This document shows positions 51,334 through 58,998 of a stretch of 64,000 nucleotides of DNA, piece after piece. The notes beneath the pieces are model-generated. The model saw nothing but the letters and a program-made list of their open reading frames with translations, made no database searches and had not been told where the DNA came from. Origin of the DNA: CAIMUM01 sp034429715. Its GTDB lineage: Bacteria; Chloroflexota; Dehalococcoidia; GIF9; UBA5629. A program made the translations under genes and the position numbers. How positions within the stretch are numbered: the stretch's first letter is position 1; every line of letters starts with the position of its first letter. Where the stretch lies: contig DAOUFR010000074.1 of NCBI GenBank assembly GCA_034429715.1, forward strand, positions 1-64,000, read 5' to 3'.

Positions 51334-52569
51334 TCATAGTTTGATAGTAGCAGGCCTGACGATAAACACGAGGGCGGTGGCTACGGCCAATCCCGCAGCT
51401 GCAGCCAAATACGAAATCTGATAGGTGCCTGTGGCGTCGTAAATATTGCCCGCTACCCAGGGGCCGATACCGAATCCGATGCCGTCCGAGACCATAAGGG
51501 CGCTGAACACAGATCCCAGCGCCTTGCCCCCAAAGACCTTGCGTGTAATGCGTACCATCTGGGTGACGAATCCACTGTAAGTGATGCCGTAGATAGCGGC
51601 GAATATGTAGAAGGACCAGGATTCGTGGCAGAGGGCTATAAAGGCTATATTCAGACCCAGCAACACTGTGCAGAATACCATGATCGGCTTAATACCGATT
51701 CTATCGGAAAGGACGCCGGAAACCAGTCTGCCGGCGATACCGAAGACGCCGATCAGCGTGATTAACACGGCAGCCCGCACCGGGTCTATACCTGAATCTA
51801 CCGCATAAGGCACAAGGTGAAGCATAACCAGCCCCAGGCTGGAGAGAAAGAGCAGAAACATGGTGAAGAGCATCCAGAACTGGCCTGTGCGGATGGCTTG
51901 AGAGACTGTTAATCCTATATCAAGGTCTGAATAAACAGCATTCTGCGTCGAGGAGGATTCAGCGCTGTTCACAGAGCCGGTTGCCCGGATATTGCGTGGA
52001 GGGCTTCGCATCAGTAAAGTGGCCGGTATGCAAAAGATAGCCGTGGCTATACCGGCCTGCAGCAACGCCGGCCGCCAGCCAGTTGTATTGATGAGGTAAC
52101 TCATAAGCAGCGGGATAGTGGCTGTTCCGAGGCTGATGCCGAGTGTGGCAACACCGACAGCCAGGCCCTGCTTTCTGGTAAACCAAAGGGATACCAGCGC
52201 AACAGGGATGGCGAAGGATGCGCTGATACTCAGTCCCACCAGCAGACCTGTGAATACGTACAGTTGCCATAGCTCCTGTATCTGCGAGCTCAGTATCAAG
52301 CCCAGGCTGAGGAAGCCGGCCGAGGCGGCCAGCACCCATTTATAGCCGAAACGATCGGCAAGTATGCCTGTGAAAGGTAGGGTGGTGGCGTATGCGATAC
52401 CTGCAACCAGCATGACAGCCGAGGCCAGCCCGCGCGACCAGCCGAATTCGTTCACTATGGGCAGGAAGAAAACGCCGTAGCTGAAATTCACCCCGCATGT
52501 AATGAAGGTGATAATAAAGGCGGAGGCAACCACCACCCATCCATATTGCAGGCTTTTATTATCTGTCAT
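51334..52569 (-). CDS. MFS transporter (monocarboxylate/oxalate-formate antiporter-like)
   Basis: This 411-residue, about 12-helix transporter starts MTDNKSLQYGWVVVASAFI. It has FGWSRGLASAV near residue 42, the loop motif LADRFGYKWVLAAS near 73, and the second-half equivalent LSDRIGIKPIMVF near 255. This opening and FGWSR pattern resembles OFA/monocarboxylate porters, so a small carboxylic acid is a reasonable substrate, though unproven. The ATG at 52569 overlaps the upstream GNAT stop by 11 bp; a longer frame starts at 52626. It converges with the FGGY kinase operon. Confidence 0.82.
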   Translation of the reverse strand: MTDNKSLQYGWVVVASAFIITFITCGVNFSYGVFFLPIVNEFGWSRGLASAVMLVAGIAYATTLPFTGILADRFGYKWVLAASAGFLSLGLILSSQIQELWQLYVFTGLLVGLSISASFAIPVALVSLWFTRKQGLAVGVATLGISLGTATIPLLMSYLINTTGWRPALLQAGIATAIFCIPATLLMRSPPRNIRATGSVNSAESSSTQNAVYSDLDIGLTVSQAIRTGQFWMLFTMFLLFLSSLGLVMLHLVPYAVDSGIDPVRAAVLITLIGVFGIAGRLVSGVLSDRIGIKPIMVFCTVLLGLNIAFIALCHESWSFYIFAAIYGITYSGFVTQMVRITRKVFGGKALGSVFSALMVSDGIGFGIGPWVAGNIYDATGTYQISYLAAAAGLAVATALVFIVRPATIKL

Positions 52570-53044
52570 ACGCCGTCCGACTGATATTTTTAATGAAGAC
52601 GACGCGGTCTCTGCCTGGCCCTGCATAGTCTTTGATGGTTGGAACTCCTGTTGGATCCATTTCTCCGGTGGGCATCATGCCTATGTTTCTGTGAAAGTTG
52701 ATGGAAAGCGTATTGACAGGACTGGTGATGGCCTTCAGCCGCAGGCAACCGTGTTCCAAGGCATATTGTTCGAAATGATGATGCAGCTTCTTGCCCAGGC
52801 CCTGTCTGCGATAACCCTGGCGCACTGCTATCAGTTGAACATAACCTACCGGTTCCGTTTGTGATAAGAAGCCGAAAAGGTAAGCGATGACTTTACTTCC
52901 TATCTTTATAACAAAGGCTGAATTGCCGAACTCGTAAATCAGTATAGGATGGTGCAGGATAACTGTACGATCATGATCCCAGAACTGGCCGAAATCGGTC
53001 AGTATCTGATCGAAATCTACTTTGGAGCAAATTGTTATTTCCAT
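52559..53044 (-). CDS. GNAT family N-acetyltransferase
   Basis: This 161-residue protein has the acetyl-CoA binding signature AVRQGYRRQGLGKKLHHHFEQ near residue 72, followed by LRLKAITSPVNTLSINFHRNIGM (N-x-x-S-x-x-F-x-x-x-x-G). It ends with a divergent tail that mentions no known acceptor. It is distinct from the GNAT at 5335-5835. Its 3' end overlaps the MFS start by 11 bp, so the pair is probably translated together. Confidence 0.8.
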   Translation of the reverse strand: MEITICSKVDFDQILTDFGQFWDHDRTVILHHPILIYEFGNSAFVIKIGSKVIAYLFGFLSQTEPVGYVQLIAVRQGYRRQGLGKKLHHHFEQYALEHGCLRLKAITSPVNTLSINFHRNIGMMPTGEMDPTGVPTIKDYAGPGRDRVVFIKNISRTAYDR

Positions 53045-53136
53045 GAAGAGAGTGCGGAAAAGTTAATTTTGTGACAAAGTATACCTGATAGCTGAAACGA
53101 ATAGTAATTCGCATCGACTGGCATCAGGTCGTAGGT

Positions 53137-53155
53137 TTAGGCTAGCATAGCCTAA
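53137..53155. repeat. Perfect 8-bp palindrome TTAGGCTA-GCA-TAGCCTAA
   Basis: The inverted repeat overlaps the last codon region of the GGDEF gene (stop at 53152-53154, minus strand) and lies 90-110 bp upstream of the GNAT start. It could be a terminator without U-tract or an operator for the GNAT-MFS pair. Confidence 0.4.
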
Positions 53156-55617
53156 GAGTCTTCTTCCGGCTTATACCGAGGGCGGCCTTCGCTGGGGCCG
53201 TGGCGTTTGATGTTATACATGGCGGCATCGGACTTGCGCATGAGAGCCTCCATATCTTCACCGTCATCGGGGTAGATAGCAAGTCCCATGCTGGCCGACA
53301 TATTCAAACGGCTGCCCTGTATAGCGAACGGCTCCTTGAAGGCAAGCGCTATCTTGTCGATGATTTTGTTGGCATCCTCTATCATATGCATCTCCGGCAT
53401 GAGCAACAGGAATTCGTCGCCTCCCATGCGGGCCACCGTATCACTGGAACGGACGCTTTCCTTAAGTCTTATGGCTATGGCTTTGAGCAGATCATCACCG
53501 GCCTGGTGCCCCAGAGTGTCATTGACCGATTTAAAGCGGTCCAGGTCGACCGCGATAATAGCCAGCCTGTGCTTATTGCGGTGGGCCTGTGCCAGCGCCA
53601 TCGTAAAGCGGTCGTTGAGCAATATCCGGTTAGGCAGTCCGGTCAGGAAATCGTGCGTGGCCATCTCAGATAGCCGCTGTTCGAACATTTTCCTCTCGGT
53701 TATATCGCGGGCGATTCCCTGGATGGCATATGGTTTGCCCTCACGCCTGATGAGCGAGGACTGAGCCTCAATATATACCTGGCTGCCGTCCTTGCGGCGC
53801 AGCTTGAACTCCATCATCTCCTTGTACAGCCCCGGCACACCGGCCTTATTTAACATCACCAGTACTTCGGGCAGGTCCTCAGGATCAAAAAGTGAAGCTA
53901 CGTTCAGAGTATTGATCTCCTCTTTACTGTATCCGATGAGTTCCAGGGTAGCGCGGTTGGCATCTAAAAATGTGCCTTCGAAATCGAGTATATAGACGAG
54001 TTCGAGCGAGCTGTCGAACAGTGCCCGATAGCGTTCCTCGCTCCGTTTTAAAGCCTGCTCGGCCTGTATGCGCTCCGATATGTCTATACCCATACCGATA
54101 AGGTATGGCTTGTTTCCGATATCTACACGGGCGCCGGTCAGCAGGTATCTCATTTTTTTACCGTCTTTAGCTACCAGCAGGGTTTCTACCGATGCATAGC
54201 CCTGCGAAAAAACAGTGGCTATCTTCGATGCCACCCTATCCCGTTCTTCCTCGGCTATAGTGTACAGAGCATTCATATTATGCAGTTCCGCGCTCGAATA
54301 GCCGGTCACCTTTTCCTCGTTTTTATTCCATCTTATGAGTCTCCCGTTTTCGTCCAATGCGTAAAAGATCCCGGGCATACTGTCCAGGACTGAATCCGAG
54401 AAGTTTTTCTCCTCCAGCAGGGCCTCTTCAAGTTGTTTTCGTTCGCTGATATCGCGCGAGATGCTGCGGAAGCCAGTCGGCTGGCCCGTCTCATCCCTGC
54501 GCAGGTCGATAGAGCTTTCTGCGTAAGAAATCTTCCCGTCGCGGCGCAGTATCTTGTGCGAGAAGGCTTTATTGGGTAGACCGGTCCTGAATACCTGGTT
54601 AAAGGCCAGGAACATATTCTTGATTTCATCCGGTGGGACGATGAAACTATAATTTTTTCCCAGCAGCTCTTCCTTGGAGTAAAGGAGGTTTGCACAAACA
54701 GAGTCGTTGACGAATGTAAAATTGCCTGCCAGGTCTACCTCATAATATGAGTCATACATTTGCTCGAGAATTGTGCGGTGCAATTCCTCAGAGCGCAAAA
54801 GAGCTGTCTGCAGCCGCTTGCTCTCTGTGACATCGCGGCTGACGCAGATAAAACCCCTGAGTTTACCTCCGTTTTCCCTGATAGGCGAAACTGTTGATTC
54901 GACTATCATCAAGATGCCGTCTTTTCTTTTCACTCTATGAGCGAATCCGGCGATGGGTTTACCGGACTTAAAAACCTGGTTAAAGGCACGATATACTGTC
55001 TCCTGATCCTCCTCAGGGATAATAATGCGGAAGTTTTCCCCTTCCAGTTCGTTGAGCTTGTAATGAAGGCCCCGGCACATGGAGTTATTGGTAAAACCGA
55101 AATTCCCGGCCAGGTCTACTTCGAAACAGGCGTCATGCATTTGAGATAGTATGGCGCTGTGTAATTGTTCTGATACTGCCAGTGCTTCCTCAAGCATTTT
55201 GCGCTGTTGGATATCCATGAAGCTGCCCAGAGTGGCGCGCCGTCCTTTGTAATCAATCGCAGATACCGTCTCCATCACCCACATTATATTGCCGTGCTTT
55301 TTCAGGAAACGATATTCAAATGGATTTTGCTTGCGACGCTGCTTCAGCATACTGATGGCCGCCTTGCGTACCATCTCGCGGTCATCGGGGTGGACGAGTT
55401 TGAGAGATTCCTGCCCAAGCAGCTCTTTAATAGAATAGCCTGTCAGGGTTTCGAAGAAGGGGCTGAGGTAGACGAATTTACCGTCCTGGACTATGTATAT
55501 GCCGGCGCTGGTGCTCTGGAGCAGGGCCTGACCCAGAGCGGCCTGGTCAGCCTGGCTGGCAGTAATTTTCCCGCTGCTCACACATTTCTTTTGGATCGGT
55601 TTACGCGGGTTTGCCAT
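53152..55617 (-). CDS. Five-PAS GGDEF protein, predicted diguanylate cyclase
   Basis: This 821-residue soluble protein has five PAS domains (about residues 30-145, 150-270, 275-395, 400-520, 525-645). A GGDEF domain (about 650-815) follows, with THDFLTGLPNRILLNDR, the intact active loop RMGGDEFLLL, and the inhibitory site RSSD five residues before it. It should make c-di-GMP with product inhibition. PAS 2 and 3 are close copies of each other (FEVDLAGNF.. and YEVDLAGNF..), a recent internal duplication. It opposes in function the three HD-GYP proteins encoded elsewhere in the window. Confidence 0.9.
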   Translation of the reverse strand: MANPRKPIQKKCVSSGKITASQADQAALGQALLQSTSAGIYIVQDGKFVYLSPFFETLTGYSIKELLGQESLKLVHPDDREMVRKAAISMLKQRRKQNPFEYRFLKKHGNIMWVMETVSAIDYKGRRATLGSFMDIQQRKMLEEALAVSEQLHSAILSQMHDACFEVDLAGNFGFTNNSMCRGLHYKLNELEGENFRIIIPEEDQETVYRAFNQVFKSGKPIAGFAHRVKRKDGILMIVESTVSPIRENGGKLRGFICVSRDVTESKRLQTALLRSEELHRTILEQMYDSYYEVDLAGNFTFVNDSVCANLLYSKEELLGKNYSFIVPPDEIKNMFLAFNQVFRTGLPNKAFSHKILRRDGKISYAESSIDLRRDETGQPTGFRSISRDISERKQLEEALLEEKNFSDSVLDSMPGIFYALDENGRLIRWNKNEEKVTGYSSAELHNMNALYTIAEEERDRVASKIATVFSQGYASVETLLVAKDGKKMRYLLTGARVDIGNKPYLIGMGIDISERIQAEQALKRSEERYRALFDSSLELVYILDFEGTFLDANRATLELIGYSKEEINTLNVASLFDPEDLPEVLVMLNKAGVPGLYKEMMEFKLRRKDGSQVYIEAQSSLIRREGKPYAIQGIARDITERKMFEQRLSEMATHDFLTGLPNRILLNDRFTMALAQAHRNKHRLAIIAVDLDRFKSVNDTLGHQAGDDLLKAIAIRLKESVRSSDTVARMGGDEFLLLMPEMHMIEDANKIIDKIALAFKEPFAIQGSRLNMSASMGLAIYPDDGEDMEALMRKSDAAMYNIKRHGPSEGRPRYKPEEDS

Positions 55618-55787
55618 GTATCGCCTCTATAACTACCTCATACCTAAACTTCAACCTGCATCACGGAGCGCCATAAATCGAAGTGAGTAATCAGCTGTTT
55701 ACACACACAGGCTGAGAAATAACCTTTTGATTATAACATATTGAGCCGTACTGTTTGAACACGTAGTTAAAATTACTCAGGCAGCAG

Positions 55788-56975
55788 CTAATCATAATAA
55801 CCGGCCTGGATCTCGCCGACGGTCTTGAAAAGGATCCTCAGGTTATCTTCGGGCATGGTGTACTGTATCTCATGTGTGGTTCCCAGTATATGGCGGTTTT
55901 TAGCCCTGCCGATGCGGTAGTTTGCCAGTATATCCTGTTTATACTCTTCCGGCGTCATGGCCTCTCCCCTCTGTATATCGATGCCGGTGATGAAACACAG
56001 CTTATCTCCGTATTTGTCCACAGCCAGCTTGAAGTCGTTGCCGGCGGCCGGCTGAAATGATTGCAGCATGTCGATACCCATTTCCACGTAGTATTCGAGG
56101 AACGGCATCTGGTAACCGCAGGAATGCAAGCATACCAGGGCGCCATCCTCATGGGCGGCGTCAACTTGTTTTTTTAGCCTGGGGTACATGAATTCTTTCC
56201 ACATTTTCATCGAAATAAGAGGGCGGTTGTTATAGCCGTAATCATCGTAGATAAATACAACGTCCGCCCCTGCTCTTATGCTCCTGCGGGCGATCTCAAT
56301 CTCGTGGTCGATGAACCTGTCCATGAACGACTTGATCTCATCCGGGTATTCCACCAGCCAGATCATATATTTTTCCAGGCCTATCATCTGATTGCTGGTC
56401 CAATCATGTGGACCCCAGGCTTCTGCGGCAATGCTGTGGTGAGGGTACTGCTTCCTGTATCGCCGGAACGTGTTGTATAGACTATTTTTTGTGGCATCGG
56501 GAAAAGCGAAATTCTTGAGGTCATCGAGATTCTTAATGGGGGGATCAATCATATCGGGATAGATTCCTCCGCCTATCTTGCGGCCTATACCGTAGATATC
56601 AACGATGTCGATATGGCCCTTTTTATAGCTCCATTTGCTGTAATCAGGTGTTGCATAGGAGGCAAGGATCATGTCCGCTCCCAGATTAATGCCATAGGCA
56701 TTGGCGAAATTATAGCTATGAATATCCCAGAGCAGTGGCAAGAATCTCCAAACCTCAGCGGCCCGCATATATCCGCCCTTTTTCAGCCTGTTCCAGAGGA
56801 ATTTTGCTATCAGGTCCCTGTTCCAGTGACCGGATGGCCGGTATTCGGCCATTAACCTGCAGCCTGTGTGCGCTTCGATCCAATAAAACACGGGCACCTG
56901 ATCGGAGGGCAGTCCCCTTGCCGCCGCGTGAATCCTCTCTTTGGGCGTCATCGCGCCTTTACTTCGACTTTTCAT
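55788..56975 (-). CDS. Uroporphyrinogen-decarboxylase-family corrinoid methyltransferase
   Basis: This 395-residue UroD/MtaA-like TIM barrel starts MTPKERIHAAARGLPSDQVPVF. It has VFIYDDYGYNNRPL near residue 238 and CLHSCGYQ near 285, where His-x-Cys would bind the catalytic zinc. The third zinc ligand position, normally a cysteine in MtaA-type proteins, seems replaced around LGTTHEIQY near 370, with His as a candidate. Such enzymes move methyl groups between corrinoid proteins and thiols, or demethylate small substrates. It is the second gene after the corrinoid protein, with a 33-bp gap. Confidence 0.82.
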   Translation of the reverse strand: MKSRSKGAMTPKERIHAAARGLPSDQVPVFYWIEAHTGCRLMAEYRPSGHWNRDLIAKFLWNRLKKGGYMRAAEVWRFLPLLWDIHSYNFANAYGINLGADMILASYATPDYSKWSYKKGHIDIVDIYGIGRKIGGGIYPDMIDPPIKNLDDLKNFAFPDATKNSLYNTFRRYRKQYPHHSIAAEAWGPHDWTSNQMIGLEKYMIWLVEYPDEIKSFMDRFIDHEIEIARRSIRAGADVVFIYDDYGYNNRPLISMKMWKEFMYPRLKKQVDAAHEDGALVCLHSCGYQMPFLEYYVEMGIDMLQSFQPAAGNDFKLAVDKYGDKLCFITGIDIQRGEAMTPEEYKQDILANYRIGRAKNRHILGTTHEIQYTMPEDNLRILFKTVGEIQAGYYD

Positions 56976-57008
56976 GGTCTGCCTCCTGTGGTTGGATCGA
57001 CAGCCCGT

Positions 57009-57641
57009 CTAATTCTTATGGGCGACAATAGCGCGCGCGTAATCTCGGCCGGCGATACAGTCCGGGCCGTAAAAATCCGCTCCTATCTTTTTGGCGTAAT
57101 CATCGTTGAGAGGGGCACCCCCTACCATGATTTTTACACCCGCGTGTAATCCCTCCCTGTCCATGGCTTCAATAACGTCCTTCATCATGTACATTGTAGT
57201 AGAGAGCAGGGCCGACATGCCCATAACGTGGGGTTGATGCTTTTTAACAGCCTCAACGAACTGCTGTGTTGAAACATCCGAGCCGAGGTCCACCACTTCG
57301 AAACCGGCGCCTTCTAACGCCATGACAAGCAGGTTCTTACCTATGTCATGCAGGTCACCTTTGACTGTACCAACGACAGCTTTACCGCTTTTTGTAACTA
57401 TCCCGGTAGTTGAGCGCTGCTTGATAATCTCTACACTTCTCTGCATGGCCTTGGCGGATACCAGCAGCTCAGGCAGGAAATATTCACCGTCTTGAAAGAG
57501 CTTGCCGACCACATCCATAGCGGGAATCAGCGCTTTTTCCATCAGCACTTCGGCCGATCCACCTTCATCCAGTAACTTCGCAACCCTGGCTGCGGCCCTG
57601 TCGGCCTTGCCGTCAATCACAAGCTGTTTTAATTCTTCCAT
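57009..57641 (-). CDS. Methyltransferase cognate corrinoid protein (B12-binding)
   Basis: This 210-residue protein has an N-terminal helical cap (about 1-85) typical of MtaC/MtbC/MttC proteins. A B12-binding Rossmann domain follows with the cobalt-ligand motif GDLHDIGKNLL (Asp-x-His-x-x-Gly) near residue 102, GSDVS near 128, and VGGAPLNDDYAKKIGAD near 178. It carries the methyl group on cobalamin between two methyltransferases. The gene leads an operon with a UroD-type methyltransferase. No substrate-specific MttB/MtaB gene is present. It has a good promoter at 57711-57739. Confidence 0.9.
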   Translation of the reverse strand: MEELKQLVIDGKADRAAARVAKLLDEGGSAEVLMEKALIPAMDVVGKLFQDGEYFLPELLVSAKAMQRSVEIIKQRSTTGIVTKSGKAVVGTVKGDLHDIGKNLLVMALEGAGFEVVDLGSDVSTQQFVEAVKKHQPHVMGMSALLSTTMYMMKDVIEAMDREGLHAGVKIMVGGAPLNDDYAKKIGADFYGPDCIAGRDYARAIVAHKN

Positions 57642-57710
57642 GCGCTATCCTCCAATTTGTTGACGGCAGGCGGTTGCGCCCCGGCCGCATATCGTAGTCA
57701 TACGAGTCAC

Positions 57711-57739
57711 ATTCTACAAATAAGAGGCGGCGGTTTCAA
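57711..57739 (-). promoter_or_regulatory. Promoter of the corrinoid protein-methyltransferase operon
   Basis: On the minus strand TTGAAA (57739-57734), 17-bp spacer and TAGAAT (57716-57711) match 10 of 12 consensus bases. A start near 57704 leaves a 63-nt leader, with GGAGG before the ATG. No cobalamin riboswitch is visible in it. Confidence 0.5.
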
Positions 57740-57782
57740 GCCGTCCATTGCATCTGCGATGTTAAACAGCATGATAAACGGT

Positions 57783-57811
57783 TTGACGGGCCGTGTCTGC
57801 AGTAGTTTAAT
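57783..57811 (+). promoter_or_regulatory. Promoter of the DUF4239 gene
   Basis: TTGACG (57783-57788), a 17-bp spacer and TTTAAT (57806-57811) match 10 of 12 consensus bases, about 29 nt before ATG 57840. Confidence 0.5.
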
Positions 57812-57839
57812 AGGAGGCAAATAAACGAACGAGGTAAAC

Positions 57840-58628
57840 ATGCCCTTTCAACAATGGATACTGCTGAATGTTTCGACCTGGGTAATAGCCCTTGTGATGG
57901 TTTCTGTAGCCGTGGGTATCGCCGTAGGAAGCGTGTTGCTGGTGCGCCGACTGGTAGACATAAGCAGGTTTAAAGAACATCACGATATCGCCGGGCCTAT
58001 TTTCAGCACCGTGGGGGTAATCTATGCTGTCATACTGGCGTTTGTGCTGGTGATAGTCTGGCAGGACTTCGACCAGGCGCAGAACGACGCCATACAGGAA
58101 GCCAACTACTTTATCGATATTTCCCGTGATGTTATGGGATTGCCGGAGCCGTTCAGGAGCAAATTCCTTGAGGCAAATATCAAGTATATTGATGCAGTGG
58201 TTCAATACGAATTGCCGTTGATGCGGGGAGGTGGGACGAGCATGGAGGCGCAGGCCGCCGCCCAAGACGTCTGGGAACTGCTTGTCACATTTGAACCTAA
58301 AACAAATAGCGAACAGATTTTTTTCAGTAAGATATTGGAGAAGATGAACAGCGCCGTTGAGATGAGGAGACAGCGCCTTCAGGATGCCAGGACGGGTCTT
58401 CATCCATCGCTGTGGTTTGTTCTTCTTTTGGGTGGAATCATCACGGTGGTTTTCACCGTTTTCTTCGGATCTGAGAACCTTTCGGCGCAGCTTATCATGA
58501 CCACGCTATTGGCTATGCTGATAGCTCTCGTACTATTCACTATCCTGATAATGGATTTCCCCTATAGCGGGGACCTGAGTATCTCTGTAACTTCCTTTCA
58601 GCAGGCGCTGGAATACTTAAAGCACTGA
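57840..58628 (+). CDS. DUF4239 membrane protein
   Basis: This 262-residue protein has two N-terminal membrane helices (about residues 10-35 and 53-75). A soluble helical middle (about 80-190) contains DFDQAQNDAIQEANYFIDI, and two C-terminal helices follow (about 198-220 and 225-245). This four-helix, bestrophin-like layout is that of the uncharacterised DUF4239 family; an ion-channel role is speculative. GAGG precedes the ATG by about 6 nt. It lies between the divergent corrinoid operon and the kor cluster, and no partner is apparent. Confidence 0.75.
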   Translation: MPFQQWILLNVSTWVIALVMVSVAVGIAVGSVLLVRRLVDISRFKEHHDIAGPIFSTVGVIYAVILAFVLVIVWQDFDQAQNDAIQEANYFIDISRDVMGLPEPFRSKFLEANIKYIDAVVQYELPLMRGGGTSMEAQAAAQDVWELLVTFEPKTNSEQIFFSKILEKMNSAVEMRRQRLQDARTGLHPSLWFVLLLGGIITVVFTVFFGSENLSAQLIMTTLLAMLIALVLFTILIMDFPYSGDLSISVTSFQQALEYLKH

Positions 58629-58679
58629 TGACTGCGGGCAACAATCAGTGATCAGTAGCATGCTGTGAAATGTATCTAC

Positions 58680-58708
58680 TTGCTATTCAATCGACCGGTG
58701 CATAAAAT
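58680..58708 (+). promoter_or_regulatory. Promoter candidate of the kor operon
   Basis: TTGCTA (58680-58685), 17-bp spacer and TAAAAT (58703-58708). The predicted start near 58715 lies just before a terminator-like hairpin at 58721-58737, so the hairpin would be in the transcript leader. Confidence 0.45.
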
Positions 58709-58720
58709 TAATGGTACGGG

Positions 58721-58743
58721 CGGGCTGGTCAAGCCCGGATTTT
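58721..58743 (+). terminator. Terminator-like hairpin in the kor leader
   Basis: CGGGCT (58721-58726) and AGCCCG (58732-58737) pair around GGTCA and are followed by GATTTTAATT. It could end the DUF4239 transcript or attenuate the kor operon, since the promoter candidate is upstream of it. Confidence 0.5.
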
Positions 58744-58758
58744 AATTAAAGGATAATC

Positions 58759-58998
58759 GTGTCAGATAAACAGTCGTCGGTAAAACTATCCAGGGGCAGA
58801 ATCGTCGTATCAGCCGAGCTCTGCAAAGAATGCGGGCTGTGTATTTATTTTTGTCCCAAAAAAGTAATTACGCAATCGGGCAAGCTTAACGCTGGCGGTT
58901 ATCAGTCGGCAGAATTTACAGATAATGGCGATTGCACAGGCTGCGCTGTTTGCGCCATCGTGTGTCCCGAAGTGGCCATTGAGGTATACCGTGGCTAA
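58759..58998 (+). CDS. korD: 2-oxoacid:ferredoxin oxidoreductase ferredoxin (delta) subunit
   Basis: This 79-residue protein has two [4Fe-4S] motifs, CKECGLCIYFCP near residue 22 and CTGCAVCAIVCP near 59. Both are C-x2-C-x2-C-x3-C-P. It transfers electrons from the thiamine centre of the enzyme to soluble ferredoxin. Start is GTG 58759 with AAAGGA upstream. The last 8 bases overlap the alpha-subunit gene, and the order delta-alpha-beta-gamma is that of four-subunit KOR/VOR enzymes. Confidence 0.88.
   Translation: MSDKQSSVKLSRGRIVVSAELCKECGLCIYFCPKKVITQSGKLNAGGYQSAEFTDNGDCTGCAVCAIVCPEVAIEVYRG

Noticed and set aside
57642..57839. Possible cobalamin riboswitch ahead of the corrinoid operon
   Set aside because: The 63-nt leader is too short and lacks the B12-box-like conserved core.
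58925..58990. Upstream extension of korA
   Set aside because: It reads inside korD out of frame and its cysteines are accidental. The GTG at 58991 with GAGG upstream gives the conserved N-terminus.
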